Assembly: GCF_947387555.1 (NCBI RefSeq)
Contig: NZ_CANDNZ010000003.1
Coordinates: 62,001-126,000 of the forward strand
From: Thalassomonas sp. RHCl1
GTDB taxonomy: Bacteria > Pseudomonadota > Gammaproteobacteria > Enterobacterales > Alteromonadaceae
Reading direction: 5' to 3'
DNA length: 64,000 bases
The notes under the pieces were generated by a model. That model had not been told where the DNA came from. It saw only the letters and a program-made list of their open reading frames with translations, and made no database searches. Within the stretch, counting starts at the first letter, position 1. Each line of letters begins with the position of its first letter. Shown here in pieces: positions 26,716 through 36,747 of the stretch. The position numbers and the translations under genes are program-made.

Positions 26716-29700
26716 TTAAGCAGCTTGCTGCAAGCCAGAAAATTTTCTATAGCTGACGACCAGCATCAGAGCTAATAACCAAGCCATTGAACCGCCACGA
26801 CTGTCTTTATCAGGTGTGACCAGGATAACTTCAGCTTCATTAACAACAGTAACGCTTGTTGTCATACTCGTACTTGTTTGCCCGTCAGTTACCGTCACTG
26901 CAAGCTCAATCTCTTCATCACTTGCCACTTCCGGTAAGGTAATGATCGCTTGTGCCAGGTTAATATCTTCAATGCTAACCGCAGATCCCGATAACTGCTG
27001 CCACTGATAACTGATAATATCCCCATCAGGGTCACTTCCTTGTGCTGTCAGCGTAATTGTTTGTTTTTCTTGATAGCTAGCGGCATGATTATTGATAGTG
27101 ACAACCGGCGCTTTATTAACCTGATAAACGGTCACTTCCACACTGGCAATGCTAGTCTCTCTGCCATCACCGACACTCAGCTCAAAGGAAAGCACTTCAT
27201 CTTTACTCACAGACGGGCTGATAAAACTTAGCACTGCACTGGCAGTATCGGTTAATTCAACTGGTGTACCAGAAGTTTGAGTCCATGAATAATTTAATAC
27301 ATCCCCCTCGGCATCGATGGTATTTGAAGCATCAAGAGTGATGGCAGTTTCTTCATCCACATCATAGCTTTCAGCCAAATCTATGGCAGGCGCCTGATTT
27401 GGTTGCCCTATAGCTAGCGTACCCGGGTCTTCCACTGAGCCATTTACTATAAAGTCTGCATCATTAGGACCACCATCTTCAATAATGAGCTGAATACAGT
27501 TATCGCCGACACTAAGTCCTAAGGTATAACTTGCATCGTACGCCGCGGGGCAATTACCATTTACATCTGCTAAAGCTGAGCTAACACTATTACGGGTATC
27601 CTCGACAAAGTTAAACCAGCCATCGCGCATGTTGTATTTACGATATACCGCGCCTTCGGGCAGCAAGGCACCTTGCTCTAAAGGAATAATCACCGCCACT
27701 GAATCACCATGTATTAGTAAATCACCAATAATAAAGTTGTATAGCGGAGATATTGCTTCAAAATGATTATCGCTTGCATCTGAGCCTCTTGTTAAAGCAA
27801 GCTCAATGACATCATCAGGAGTAAAAATAGCTTCCCGGCTACCAGAGCCAAATAGTGCTCTGATAGATGAGCCAAGAGACATTTTTAAGCCTGGCGTTGT
27901 TTCTATTGAATAACTATTACTGCCAATAGGTAAACGGCTGATATTGCTATCACTATCTAAATAATCAGCAATACCGTCTCCATCACTGTCACCATAACCT
28001 TCTTCTTCATCGACAATGCCATCATGGTCACTATCAAGTGCTGAAGAAAGCCCGGGTAAATTTTCCACCACTACTTGCACTATTTGAGTGACTGATAAGG
28101 CCTCTTGAGTATTATTTTCTCGCGCTGTAACTTCAAGGTTATAACTTCCGGGATCGAGAGTACCTGGCTCAAACGCATAAGTTAGACTGTTACTCGCATC
28201 GATTAATAATGGCTCAGATGATGACCAGTTTATATCATGAGTATCTTGTGCATTTACATCTTCAATTTTGGCCGTTACGGTGACTAATCCCTTACTCGGA
28301 TCAATCACACTTACCTGCCCTCCTTGTTGGCTCATGCTAACTTCAAGCATAGGTGCAAGGTTCTTTTCAACGACATGAACTTGCGCTTGATTATTGCGGC
28401 CAATAAAAGCGTTACTTGCCGTTATCAGTTCAACGACCACGTTATCATTGGCGCTGACATCTGCAGGCAGATTCACTAAAAACCCACCAGTTAATCCGGT
28501 ATTGATTGATACCGTCGATTGCTCGATGACAATATCATTTACTGATACTTGATAGTCCACCTTAACAGGGCCACTCGGCGCTTGACCGCTTAAGTAAGCA
28601 TCAAGGCGATTACTGCCGCCAACAGCAATATTCACTACAGGTGCAATAGTGGCTTCAGGTAATATATCAACAGCTAAGTAGGCCGTGGCACTATTTCCAG
28701 CATTATCGACAGCTGATAATTCAACGCTATGACGCCCCGAAACAAACTTAGTTTCCCCTGAAATAACCGGGCTAATATCACCATCAACCAAATCAATGGC
28801 GGTAATATTTACCTCTGTTGAAATATCACTGATTTGCCCTTGAGCATTTATTGTTAATCTAGCCAACTCGCCAAATTCAGGTGGCGTGGTATCGACAATA
28901 GTGACTAACTGCTCTTGAGTTGACTGATTGCCTGCAAAATCGGTCGCTGTCCAAATAACCACATGCTCGCCAAGTGATAAACCTCCTGTGATATTTGAAC
29001 TGATACTGGGTGAAGTATCACGATCATCACTTACCGCCGGCGCTATTAAGCTAACAAGGGTTAATACACCTGTTGCTTCAAACTCTACATTTTCAATATC
29101 AGCAATAACCGGGGCCTGGTTATCATTGGTATTAGCAATTAACGGCTCATTGTCATCTTCATCTAAAATGCCATCACCATCATCATCGGTATCGGCATTA
29201 TTACCAACACCATCGCCATCAGTATCCGTGGTTTCTGATGGATCATTTGGAAAAGCATCGTTTAAGTCATCGACACCGTCGTTATCATCATCGCTATCGG
29301 CATTATCTCCAATGCCATCACCGTCGGTATCAGTGTCCTCTGAAGCATCTAGCGGAAATGCGTCGTCACTATCATCAACACCATCGTTATCGTCATCGGT
29401 ATCGGCATTATCACCTATGCCATCGCCATCGGTATCGGTACCTGTCACCTCAACCGTGCGGTTAACGGTAATCGCTGCATTATTTGCGGCATCGCTTACA
29501 TCATAACTTAGGGTATAAGTGCCGATACTATTGGTATTGACCGAACCGCTCATAACTATATTCGCCGAAATATCGCCATCATTATTGTCACTGGCAGATG
29601 CACCTGCATCTGAGTAAGTCGAGTCTTGGGCAATGGTGATACTGCTATCACCAATCAATGAAATTACCGGCACGGTTTGATCGGTCACCGTCACAGTTCG

Positions 29701-30939
29701 GGTCACTTCAACCGCCGCATTGCCCGCGGTATCGGTCACATTAAAAGTCACGGTATAACTACCGACCTTACTGGTATCAACGGACTCAATGCTCACAATT
29801 GAACTTGAAATATCCCCATCGACATTATCCGAAGCACTTGCACCGGCATCGGAATAACTACTTCCTTGTGCAATGGTGATAGCCCCATCACCATTTAATA
29901 CGATCACTGGTGCAGTGGCATCAAGAACACTAAAACTTCTGCTGACATCGGCGGCAGCAGAATAATGAGTATCACCACTTTGTGAAGCCGTGATGCTGCA
30001 AGTACCTACATCTGACAGGCTAACCCTTGTGCCAGAAACACTACATACAGACGACGTACTCGATACAAAACTGACGGTTAACCCCGAACTGCTAGAAGCA
30101 GCTAAATCAAAATCAACATCACCTGAATTTTTGTCGGCCAGTGCTGCAAAAGTAATGGTTTGACTGGCTTTATTAACGGTAAAGCTTTGGGTTAGATCAT
30201 CAGCTTCCAGGTAGTTGGCATCCCCCGATTGCGATGCAAGGATAGAACAAGTGCCAACATTGATCAGAGAAACCGTACTGCCGTTTACAGTACAGATCGA
30301 ATGGGTATTTGACGAATAAGAAACAGCCAAACCAGAACTGGCAGTGGCTGAAAGCGTCAGCGAATCACCGTATTCTTGATCAGCAATAACACTGAAATCG
30401 ATAGATTGCTTAAAAAGGGTCGCCAGGGTAACGTCATTTCCATCTCCCCCCTGATAACTGATAGAAAAAACGTAACTGCTTTGGTCAATTTCAACGCCTT
30501 CCGGTAAACTATCAAAAGTACCGCTAATAGTGTCAGCACCGTCATTATTGATAAGGGTAAAAGTATCACCGATATTCGGGCTGTAGTTACCAGCATCAAT
30601 AGTCAGTGCTGCTGAGCCAAGACTAACACTGCCGGTAATATCAAGCTGGTCGTATTCGGTACATACGCTCGTCCCTTCTATTTCGATATCCAATGAGCCG
30701 CCGCTGTTTAACGACAAATCACCAGCCAGCATACAGCCCGGGCTATTTCCCGGAGCAATTACGCCGCCCGATTGCAGATTTACGATTCCGCCGCTAACGG
30801 TTCCGCTGCCTGTTAATTTTCCGCCGTCTGCAATATTAAGCTCGCCGGCCAATGCGGCATTTCCAGCCATTAAAAAAGCGATAAAGAGCTTACCAATCAG
30901 CAGCTTGCTTATTGGTAAGCTAAGACCATAATTTTTCAT
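26716..30939 (-). CDS. Large multidomain surface protein with GlyGly-CTERM sorting signal
   Basis: A 1407-residue exported protein, last gene of the operon. Signal peptide at 1-31. Residues about 35-85 read like an autotransporter-associated repeat (GTVSGG...VIAPGNSPG). Next come Ig-like beta modules with FSV-A-D-like repeats (about 175-340), two DUF5011/HYR-like domains (DGDISSSIVS, DGDISANIV), and three Asp-rich thrombospondin type 3 calcium-binding repeats (about 496-606, DTDGDGIGDNADTDDDNDG). Further cadherin- or PKD-like domains follow (NQAPAIDLAE, NKAPVVTIN). The C-terminus, RGGSMAWLLALMLVVSYRKF, is a GlyGly-CTERM signal, processed by rhombosortase in organisms with type II secretion. 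It starts on the TAATG stop/start overlap with the gene before it. It is probably a Ca2+-stabilised adhesin or scaffold. Confidence 0.85.
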   Translation of the reverse strand: MKNYGLSLPISKLLIGKLFIAFLMAGNAALAGELNIADGGKLTGSGTVSGGIVNLQSGGVIAPGNSPGCMLAGDLSLNSGGSLDIEIEGTSVCTEYDQLDITGSVSLGSAALTIDAGNYSPNIGDTFTLINNDGADTISGTFDSLPEGVEIDQSSYVFSISYQGGDGNDVTLATLFKQSIDFSVIADQEYGDSLTLSATASSGLAVSYSSNTHSICTVNGSTVSLINVGTCSILASQSGDANYLEADDLTQSFTVNKASQTITFAALADKNSGDVDFDLAASSSSGLTVSFVSSTSSVCSVSGTRVSLSDVGTCSITASQSGDTHYSAAADVSRSFSVLDATAPVIVLNGDGAITIAQGSSYSDAGASASDNVDGDISSSIVSIESVDTSKVGSYTVTFNVTDTAGNAAVEVTRTVTVTDQTVPVISLIGDSSITIAQDSTYSDAGASASDNNDGDISANIVMSGSVNTNSIGTYTLSYDVSDAANNAAITVNRTVEVTGTDTDGDGIGDNADTDDDNDGVDDSDDAFPLDASEDTDTDGDGIGDNADSDDDNDGVDDLNDAFPNDPSETTDTDGDGVGNNADTDDDGDGILDEDDNEPLIANTNDNQAPVIADIENVEFEATGVLTLVSLIAPAVSDDRDTSPSISSNITGGLSLGEHVVIWTATDFAGNQSTQEQLVTIVDTTPPEFGELARLTINAQGQISDISTEVNITAIDLVDGDISPVISGETKFVSGRHSVELSAVDNAGNSATAYLAVDILPEATIAPVVNIAVGGSNRLDAYLSGQAPSGPVKVDYQVSVNDIVIEQSTVSINTGLTGGFLVNLPADVSANDNVVVELITASNAFIGRNNQAQVHVVEKNLAPMLEVSMSQQGGQVSVIDPSKGLVTVTAKIEDVNAQDTHDINWSSSEPLLIDASNSLTYAFEPGTLDPGSYNLEVTARENNTQEALSVTQIVQVVVENLPGLSSALDSDHDGIVDEEEGYGDSDGDGIADYLDSDSNISRLPIGSNSYSIETTPGLKMSLGSSIRALFGSGSREAIFTPDDVIELALTRGSDASDNHFEAISPLYNFIIGDLLIHGDSVAVIIPLEQGALLPEGAVYRKYNMRDGWFNFVEDTRNSVSSALADVNGNCPAAYDASYTLGLSVGDNCIQLIIEDGGPNDADFIVNGSVEDPGTLAIGQPNQAPAIDLAESYDVDEETAITLDASNTIDAEGDVLNYSWTQTSGTPVELTDTASAVLSFISPSVSKDEVLSFELSVGDGRETSIASVEVTVYQVNKAPVVTINNHAASYQEKQTITLTAQGSDPDGDIISYQWQQLSGSAVSIEDINLAQAIITLPEVASDEEIELAVTVTDGQTSTSMTTSVTVVNEAEVILVTPDKDSRGGSMAWLLALMLVVSYRKFSGLQQAA

Positions 30940-32714
30940 TATTCAAGCCCCGCCTGCTTTGCCAGAAGTTCAATTTCTGCTTCCAGTTGCGCGATTTCAG
31001 CATCGACGGCGATACGTTCAGCATCCAATTGTTGTAGCGCCTTAATTAACAAAGGCGTTACTTCTACATAGTTGACTGACTTGATCCCTTGACTATTTTC
31101 ACTCACCAATTCAGGCAGCACTGCTTCGACTTCTTGCGCGATAAACCCCAAATGCGTACGATTGTCGCGATGAAGTTCATCTTTCCATCTATAACTTACA
31201 CCTTGCAACAAAGAAACTAATTGCAAGCCGTTTTCAATAGGCGTGATTCCTGCTTTTAAACGACCGTCGGAAGCTAAACTCAGGTCGCCGCTTATGCTTA
31301 GGTCACCATTATTCGCTAAGCTTAGTGCTGCGACATAACTGGCAGTGGCATCGTTACTGAAGGTCAGATCGCCGTTATCTGCTGCGCTAATTTGCCAGCT
31401 GTCGCCATCGTCTTCCCCGTTATCTGCCGTCAATGTCCAGGTAGCTGCGCTATCCGTATCGCCTATGGTATTAACCGTTTTTACTGAGGTATCGGCAAAA
31501 CGGTAATTGCTGCTACCGAGGGCAGTTTGACCATCGACATAGGGCTCCCAACTCGTAGTATTATCATTACCGAAAACAACTGTATTGTCGGCATGGCTAG
31601 CCGCATTATCACCGATAACAACCGCATTGCTATGATTAACATAGGTGTTAGTGCCCACAGCAATCGAGCCGCCAGTGGCATTGACGCTAGCTTCAGCGCC
31701 GTAACCTATGACAACTACGTCGCTCGCGCTTCCTACTGCAGATGCACCTATTATTGTAATTCGGCTTAGATCGTAACTGCTTCCTTGACCAAGTTGGGCA
31801 ATGTTGGGCATGCCGGTACTATCGCCTCTATCTCCTAAAAACCCTGTTTCTATATCTTCTGAACTGTCATCCCAGCTTGCAAAATCAGCAAAGGCACCCA
31901 ATACAACATTATCTGAGCCGGTCCAATTTACCGAACCCGCCCCAACACCCAAGTAGGTATTTCGGTTCGCATTGTCTGTTTCGCTGTTACGGTTATTATC
32001 ACGTCCCGCAAGCATACCCACGAAGGTATTGTAGTCTCCATGTTCTGTGTTTTCACCGGCTCGCGTACCGACCATAGTATTGAAATGACTTTGATCGGCA
32101 TCGTATCCTGCCTCCTTACCGATAAAAGTATTACGAATACCACTTCCAAGCCCGTACCCTGCCTTACTGCCGAACATGGTATTACCCCAACCATCATTAC
32201 TGGCGCTCCCGGAGCCATAAAAAGCGGAGGCACCTACGGCAGTATTACGATAACCTGATAAATGATTAGAACCTGTATCTTCGCCCAAAAATGTATTGTC
32301 ATAACCACTGGTATTATCAAGGCCGGCTTCTTCACCGATAAAAGTATTACGCGAACCCGTGGTATTTTCGTATCCGGACTTTGTACCTAAAAAGGTATTG
32401 TCTTCACCGGTGACATTGCTGTAACCCGCTTGAGTGCCAACAAAACTATTATGTGCGCCGGTGGTATTGTTATAACCGCTTTGGTAACCAACAAATAGAT
32501 TTTCATCGGCCTGGTTGTTATAACCCGCTTGATTGCCAATAAGCGTATTACCATTTTGAGTGGTGGTATTACGACCGGCATCAACACCAATTAACGTGTT
32601 ATTATCTCCTGTCGTAATGCCGGCATTAGCATTAAGCTCAGTATTATCCGCAGCGACATTAAGCGATAAGCCGATTAAACCGGCAGCAAGCCAGTATGTT
32701 TTATTGAAATTCAT
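30939..32714 (-). CDS. Surface protein with YadA-head-like repeats and peptidase S74 (intramolecular chaperone) domain, third paralogue
   Basis: A 591-residue exported protein (signal peptide ending LSLNVAA-DN). Residues about 30-300 are short repeats of the type NTFIGxxAGxxN, about 14-16 residues each, as in trimeric beta-roll heads. After a beta-rich linker, about 485-575 is a peptidase S74 domain: SDGRLKAGITPIENGLQLV, LGFIAQEVEAVLPELV, GIKSVNYVEVTPLLIKAL, then a coiled coil. S74 domains of phage tailspikes and MYRF trimerise the protein and then cut themselves off using a Ser-x4-Lys dyad; SDGRLK has both residues. A GGGGGAAG ribosome-binding site lies 9 bp after the previous gene. Confidence 0.85.
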   Translation of the reverse strand: MNFNKTYWLAAGLIGLSLNVAADNTELNANAGITTGDNNTLIGVDAGRNTTTQNGNTLIGNQAGYNNQADENLFVGYQSGYNNTTGAHNSFVGTQAGYSNVTGEDNTFLGTKSGYENTTGSRNTFIGEEAGLDNTSGYDNTFLGEDTGSNHLSGYRNTAVGASAFYGSGSASNDGWGNTMFGSKAGYGLGSGIRNTFIGKEAGYDADQSHFNTMVGTRAGENTEHGDYNTFVGMLAGRDNNRNSETDNANRNTYLGVGAGSVNWTGSDNVVLGAFADFASWDDSSEDIETGFLGDRGDSTGMPNIAQLGQGSSYDLSRITIIGASAVGSASDVVVIGYGAEASVNATGGSIAVGTNTYVNHSNAVVIGDNAASHADNTVVFGNDNTTSWEPYVDGQTALGSSNYRFADTSVKTVNTIGDTDSAATWTLTADNGEDDGDSWQISAADNGDLTFSNDATASYVAALSLANNGDLSISGDLSLASDGRLKAGITPIENGLQLVSLLQGVSYRWKDELHRDNRTHLGFIAQEVEAVLPELVSENSQGIKSVNYVEVTPLLIKALQQLDAERIAVDAEIAQLEAEIELLAKQAGLE

Positions 32715-32723
32715 GCTTCCCCC

Positions 32724-34514
32724 TTAATTTCGCTTGCTGACAAGCGCCGCCTCAATGGCATCCAGTCGCGCTTCGAGCGAATCTAACTGGTGTTGTTGTA
32801 CGTCTTGTTTGTTGTTTAATTCACCACCGGCTTGTGCCAGTAAAGGTAAAAGTGCTGCATAATTGACCGACTTATATCCGTCGGTATTGGTCTTCACCAC
32901 TTCAGGCAATAACATTTCGACTTCTTGAGCGATGAGTCCTAAATGCTGACGGTCATCGCGAAATGCTTGCGGGCGCCAGTAATAACTCACCGGGTATAAC
33001 TGGTTGACTAAAATCAGGGCATTATCAATTGGGGAAATGTCTTTTTTGAAATTGGCATCGGAAAGCACATTAACATCGCCGGTGACTGTCAGGTCACCGC
33101 CATTATTTAAACTAAACAAGGTTGATTGGCTGCCGCTAATATCATTACTTAAAGAAAAGTCACCGTTGTCTGCAGCGCTTAATTGCCAGGAGTCGCCTGC
33201 GTCTGCCGCAGCATCTGCGGCGATTGTCACGAGCGCACTACTGTCACTATCTGCGACAACGTTTACAGCCTGACTGTACAGGTTGCTGAAACGGTAACTG
33301 CTATTCCCCAATGCTGTCACGCCGTCTGCATGAGGATGCCATGCTGTAGTACTGGTATTGCCAAGCACAGCGATATAGTCGCCATGACTGCTTGCTCCGT
33401 ATCCGATTGCGATAGACTGGCTATGACTGGCGCTGGCTCCTGACCCTAATGCCAAAGCACGTTCGGCAGTCGCAGAAGCACTATAACCAATCGCTGTTGC
33501 GACATCACCGGATAGCATTCCATAGGCGCCAACTAAAGTCCCCCATCTCGCATCAGTATCCAGCGCGGTTAACCCCGTGGGCGTGCCGAAATCTGAGGTA
33601 AAGATTGTTTCTTTTTGACTGTCGCTATAACTGCTCCAATCGGCAAAATCGGCGAAAGCGCCAATGACGACATTGTAATCACCGGTCTGATTGGCCGAAC
33701 CGGCAGCAACCCCTAGAAAACTATTCGCCTCGGCACCATTTTGAGTCTCTAGCCCAGCCAGTGAGCCGACCATGGTGCTGGCTTTATAGTCATAGGTCTC
33801 ATTATTATTGTCTTGAACATTTTCACCTGCACGCGCACCGATTAGCGTGTTGTAGCCGCCATTGCCAAGGTTATAGCCAGCCCCTTCTCCTATGGCGACA
33901 TTGCCGGCATTTTTACCAATTCCGTATGCGGCCCGATATCCTAATGCCACACTCGCTGCTGGTGCAACACCGGTAGTATTACCATATAAGGCTCCGCTAC
34001 CGACAGCGATATTATCCTCACCAGCAAGATTATAGGCTGCCTGATAACCCAGATAGGCGTTATCATCACTCGAATCACCGCCGGAAAATCCTGCACCACT
34101 TCCGGCAATCGCCTGCCTGCCACTGTCACTGAGACCATAACCGGCTTCATAGCCTAATAAAGCAGCATAACCACTGGAAAAACTAAAACCAGCTCTGGTT
34201 CCCATGAATACACTATTGTAAAAATAGGTGTCCTGAGAGCCAGCTTGATAGCCAGCAATAACTAAATAGTCTCTATTCTCAATTGCTTGACCGGCACCTG
34301 CACCAAGGGCAACACTTTTATCCGTTGATGTCATCGCTGCACCGGCACTGTCTCCGAGCAGCACATTTTCATCTCCGGTAGACAAAGAGGCACCCGCATT
34401 TGTGCCGTAAGTGACATTTTCTGCCCGTACTTTCTGGAGATTGTTTGACAGTAGCAAGATCAAGGATATCGCTAAAGTTTTAGTCATGTCTTTTTTGCCA
34501 TTAAGGAAAATCAT
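32724..34514 (-). CDS. Surface protein with YadA-head-like repeats and peptidase S74 domain, second paralogue
   Basis: A 596-residue paralogue of its neighbours. The start at 34514 overlaps the previous stop (TAATG) behind GGGGG. An internal ATG at 34487 (MTKTLAISLILLL) would give a more usual signal peptide, so the true start is uncertain. Head repeats of the form NVLLGDSAGxA/NAYLGYQAAYN run to about residue 270. The S74 domain begins near residue 485 with SDANFKKDISPIDNALILV (Ser and Lys of the dyad kept), followed by HLGLIAQEVEMLLPEVV, GYKSVNYAALLPLLAQA and a C-terminal coiled coil. Head repeats are more Ala/Ser-rich than in the other two paralogues. Confidence 0.85.
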   Translation of the reverse strand: MIFLNGKKDMTKTLAISLILLLSNNLQKVRAENVTYGTNAGASLSTGDENVLLGDSAGAAMTSTDKSVALGAGAGQAIENRDYLVIAGYQAGSQDTYFYNSVFMGTRAGFSFSSGYAALLGYEAGYGLSDSGRQAIAGSGAGFSGGDSSDDNAYLGYQAAYNLAGEDNIAVGSGALYGNTTGVAPAASVALGYRAAYGIGKNAGNVAIGEGAGYNLGNGGYNTLIGARAGENVQDNNNETYDYKASTMVGSLAGLETQNGAEANSFLGVAAGSANQTGDYNVVIGAFADFADWSSYSDSQKETIFTSDFGTPTGLTALDTDARWGTLVGAYGMLSGDVATAIGYSASATAERALALGSGASASHSQSIAIGYGASSHGDYIAVLGNTSTTAWHPHADGVTALGNSSYRFSNLYSQAVNVVADSDSSALVTIAADAAADAGDSWQLSAADNGDFSLSNDISGSQSTLFSLNNGGDLTVTGDVNVLSDANFKKDISPIDNALILVNQLYPVSYYWRPQAFRDDRQHLGLIAQEVEMLLPEVVKTNTDGYKSVNYAALLPLLAQAGGELNNKQDVQQHQLDSLEARLDAIEAALVSKRN

Positions 34515-36274
34515 TATGAATCCCCCTTTTGCGACGCGCTTGAGGTTGTCGTTGAAACTAATAATTTTTGGATGCGCGCCTTCCGCGCTTTAAGTAGTGC
34601 CAGTCGTTGGCGGCGCGACTGGTTGGCTTCATTTAACTCCTTCACTGACTCAACCAATACAGGCGTCAGGCCGATATAGTTAACCGATTTACGGTCATTA
34701 CTGTCGGTATTCACTAACATAGGAAAAACAGACTCAACTTGTTGCGCAATTAATCCCAAATGTTTGGCCTTGGCATTATTTTCTTCGCGTAGCCGATAAA
34801 GCACGGATCGCACCTGGGAAGTATCGGCCAGTGCATGAGCAATGGGAAGTATGTGGTTTTTTAAACGTTTATCAGAGTTAAGATAGAGCACGCCGCCAAG
34901 GCTTAAATCGCCTCCGCTATTGATACTTAATTTTTCCACCTGGCTGCCACTGATATTATTGGCAATAGTGAAAGTACCACCATCGGCAGCGAGCAACTGC
35001 CAACTGTCACCATAGTCTTCTCCTGCGTCGGCACTAAAATTCCAGGAGGATGCATTGCCCGAACCGGCAACTAGGGTAACCGCGCTACTGAAGAGGTCGC
35101 TAAAACGATAATTGACATCGCCTAAATCAACAGTCACATCACTTGCGGCATCCCAGCTTAGCGTGCTGGAATCACCAAGCTGTAGAGCATTGGCCGCCCG
35201 ACTATAATTATTATTTCCGATACTGATGGCATCGGTATACCTGCCACTTCCGCCTGCGCCCAATACAATAGCGCCTTTTCCGTCGGCGTAGAGATCAGCA
35301 CCAACCAGGACGGTTTCATCTGCATATGCTTTGCTAAGAGCACCAACTATTACTCCACGATCGAGACCTGTATTCATAATGTTGGCGCCGGTACCAATAA
35401 CCAGGTTGTCCGCCCCGCTCCTGTTATCTTCTCCTGCACTGGCACCAAAAAAAGTATTTCGGCTGGCATTGTCGTTATTAATATTGCGATTGCTATTCCA
35501 GCCCGCTTGCGCACCAACAAATGTGTTGTAATCAACATGCTCATTAAATTCGCCGCTTTCAAAACCAATTAAGGTATTGAAGTTGCCTTCACTCACCTGG
35601 TTTATGTCATGGCCGATTAAAGTGTTATGAACGCCGCTGGTAATACTGCCGCCAGACCAGTGGCCTAATACAGAGTTACCGTAACCTGTCTGTGTTTCAG
35701 CACTTAGCGTACCTCGACCAACCGCTGTATTTTCATCGGACACGGTGAGGCCTTCTCCGGCTTGATAGCCAAAACTTACGTTATTAGAGCCCGTTGTATT
35801 GCCATAGCCGGCTTTATAACCGAAAAAAGTATTGTCACTTCCGGTAGTATTACTGTAACCAGACTGATAACCCAAAAAGCTATTGTCATTGCCGCTACCA
35901 CTCGGACAATTGACTAATCCTGTTTGATAGCCAACGAAAGTGTTGTCACTGCAATTGTAATTAACTTGCCCAGACTGATATCCGAAAAAAATATTATCTT
36001 TGCCGGCAAGATTAGTCATTCCTGCCTGGTCACCAATAAAGGTGTTGTAGTCGCTATAAGTAATGGATTTCCCCGCGCTGGCTCCAATCAGCGTATTACT
36101 TTCACCTGTGGTTATTGAAGCACCTGCGTCAGTTCCATAGAGGGTATTGTCAAATGCTAAAACGGATTGACCAGAAGTAAATGTCATCGCCAGTGAAACG
36201 CCGACTAAGCATTTGATCATTCTTCTTGTTAATTTAACGGGTATATTGTTGATTAAGTTAAATCTGATGTTCAC
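34514..36274 (-). CDS. Surface protein with YadA-head-like repeats and peptidase S74 domain, first paralogue
   Basis: First gene of the four-gene operon. The frame is open to an ATG at 36340. I prefer the GTG at 36274 because AGAGG lies 7 bases before it and it gives a signal peptide (CLVGVSLAMTFTSGQSVLA-FD); an ATG at 36220 is the next choice. Head repeats (NTFIGDQAGMTN, NIFFGYQSGQVN, NTFFGYKAGYGN) are followed by a linker. The S74 domain starts near residue 465 with SDKRLKNHILPIAHAL (dyad Ser and Lys kept), then KHLGLIAQQVESVFPMLV and RKSVNYIGLTPVLVESV, and a basic coiled-coil tail. The paralogues have diverged well in the head, so the duplication is old. Confidence 0.85.
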   Translation of the reverse strand: MNIRFNLINNIPVKLTRRMIKCLVGVSLAMTFTSGQSVLAFDNTLYGTDAGASITTGESNTLIGASAGKSITYSDYNTFIGDQAGMTNLAGKDNIFFGYQSGQVNYNCSDNTFVGYQTGLVNCPSGSGNDNSFLGYQSGYSNTTGSDNTFFGYKAGYGNTTGSNNVSFGYQAGEGLTVSDENTAVGRGTLSAETQTGYGNSVLGHWSGGSITSGVHNTLIGHDINQVSEGNFNTLIGFESGEFNEHVDYNTFVGAQAGWNSNRNINNDNASRNTFFGASAGEDNRSGADNLVIGTGANIMNTGLDRGVIVGALSKAYADETVLVGADLYADGKGAIVLGAGGSGRYTDAISIGNNNYSRAANALQLGDSSTLSWDAASDVTVDLGDVNYRFSDLFSSAVTLVAGSGNASSWNFSADAGEDYGDSWQLLAADGGTFTIANNISGSQVEKLSINSGGDLSLGGVLYLNSDKRLKNHILPIAHALADTSQVRSVLYRLREENNAKAKHLGLIAQQVESVFPMLVNTDSNDRKSVNYIGLTPVLVESVKELNEANQSRRQRLALLKARKARIQKLLVSTTTSSASQKGDS

Positions 36275-36747
36275 GCAAAAACCTCTTAACATAGATGTGT
36301 GCGTCAAAATTAAAAACAGGTCGTATGCTTGCAATAGCAAGCATTGAAACCGTTATTGACTAAAAGAAGGTGCAGAGGTTTTTTCCAACGAGTACCACAT
36401 TTGCTGAACAGGGTTGTGACTGATTTTAGCGGCAAAGATCTTTTAACTGCGCTTACTTTCGCGTCCTAACAATTAAACCTCTCAGTTTGTTAACAAGCTT
36501 ATAGAATTATGCTTAACGGTAGTAATTATAAGTTTTAGCAGGGGGTACAAAGATTATTCATAGGGCTTTTTAAATCGCGGTTAAACGGATGTTTCCCGGC
36601 GTTCTTAAGAGTTAATTAAGCCTGTTATTCTAAAATGTATTTGCACATGTAGGATGTGAAGATGATTTATTTGTAAACACCTAGGGAGCGGCTCACGGCT
36701 TTTATCGGGCGCATCACCTAAGCGCCAATAAAAACCGTGCCGGCTGT
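36275..36747. other. Intergenic region upstream of the S74 operon
   Basis: About 470 bp between the S74 operon start and the stop of the HxlR gene. It must carry the operon promoter. I see no gene or strong repeat. Confidence 0.4.

Noticed and set aside
28928-29506. 192-codon open frame on the plus strand, Ser/Pro-rich
   Set aside because: It is the antisense of the thrombospondin type 3 Asp-rich repeats of the GlyGly-CTERM gene. Repetitive GAT/GAC codons keep the opposite frame open.
32040-36118. Regular short repeats in DNA resembling a CRISPR-like or satellite array
   Set aside because: The repeats are in phase with codons of NTFIGxxAG motifs in three intact genes, vary in sequence as protein repeats do, and have no spacers.
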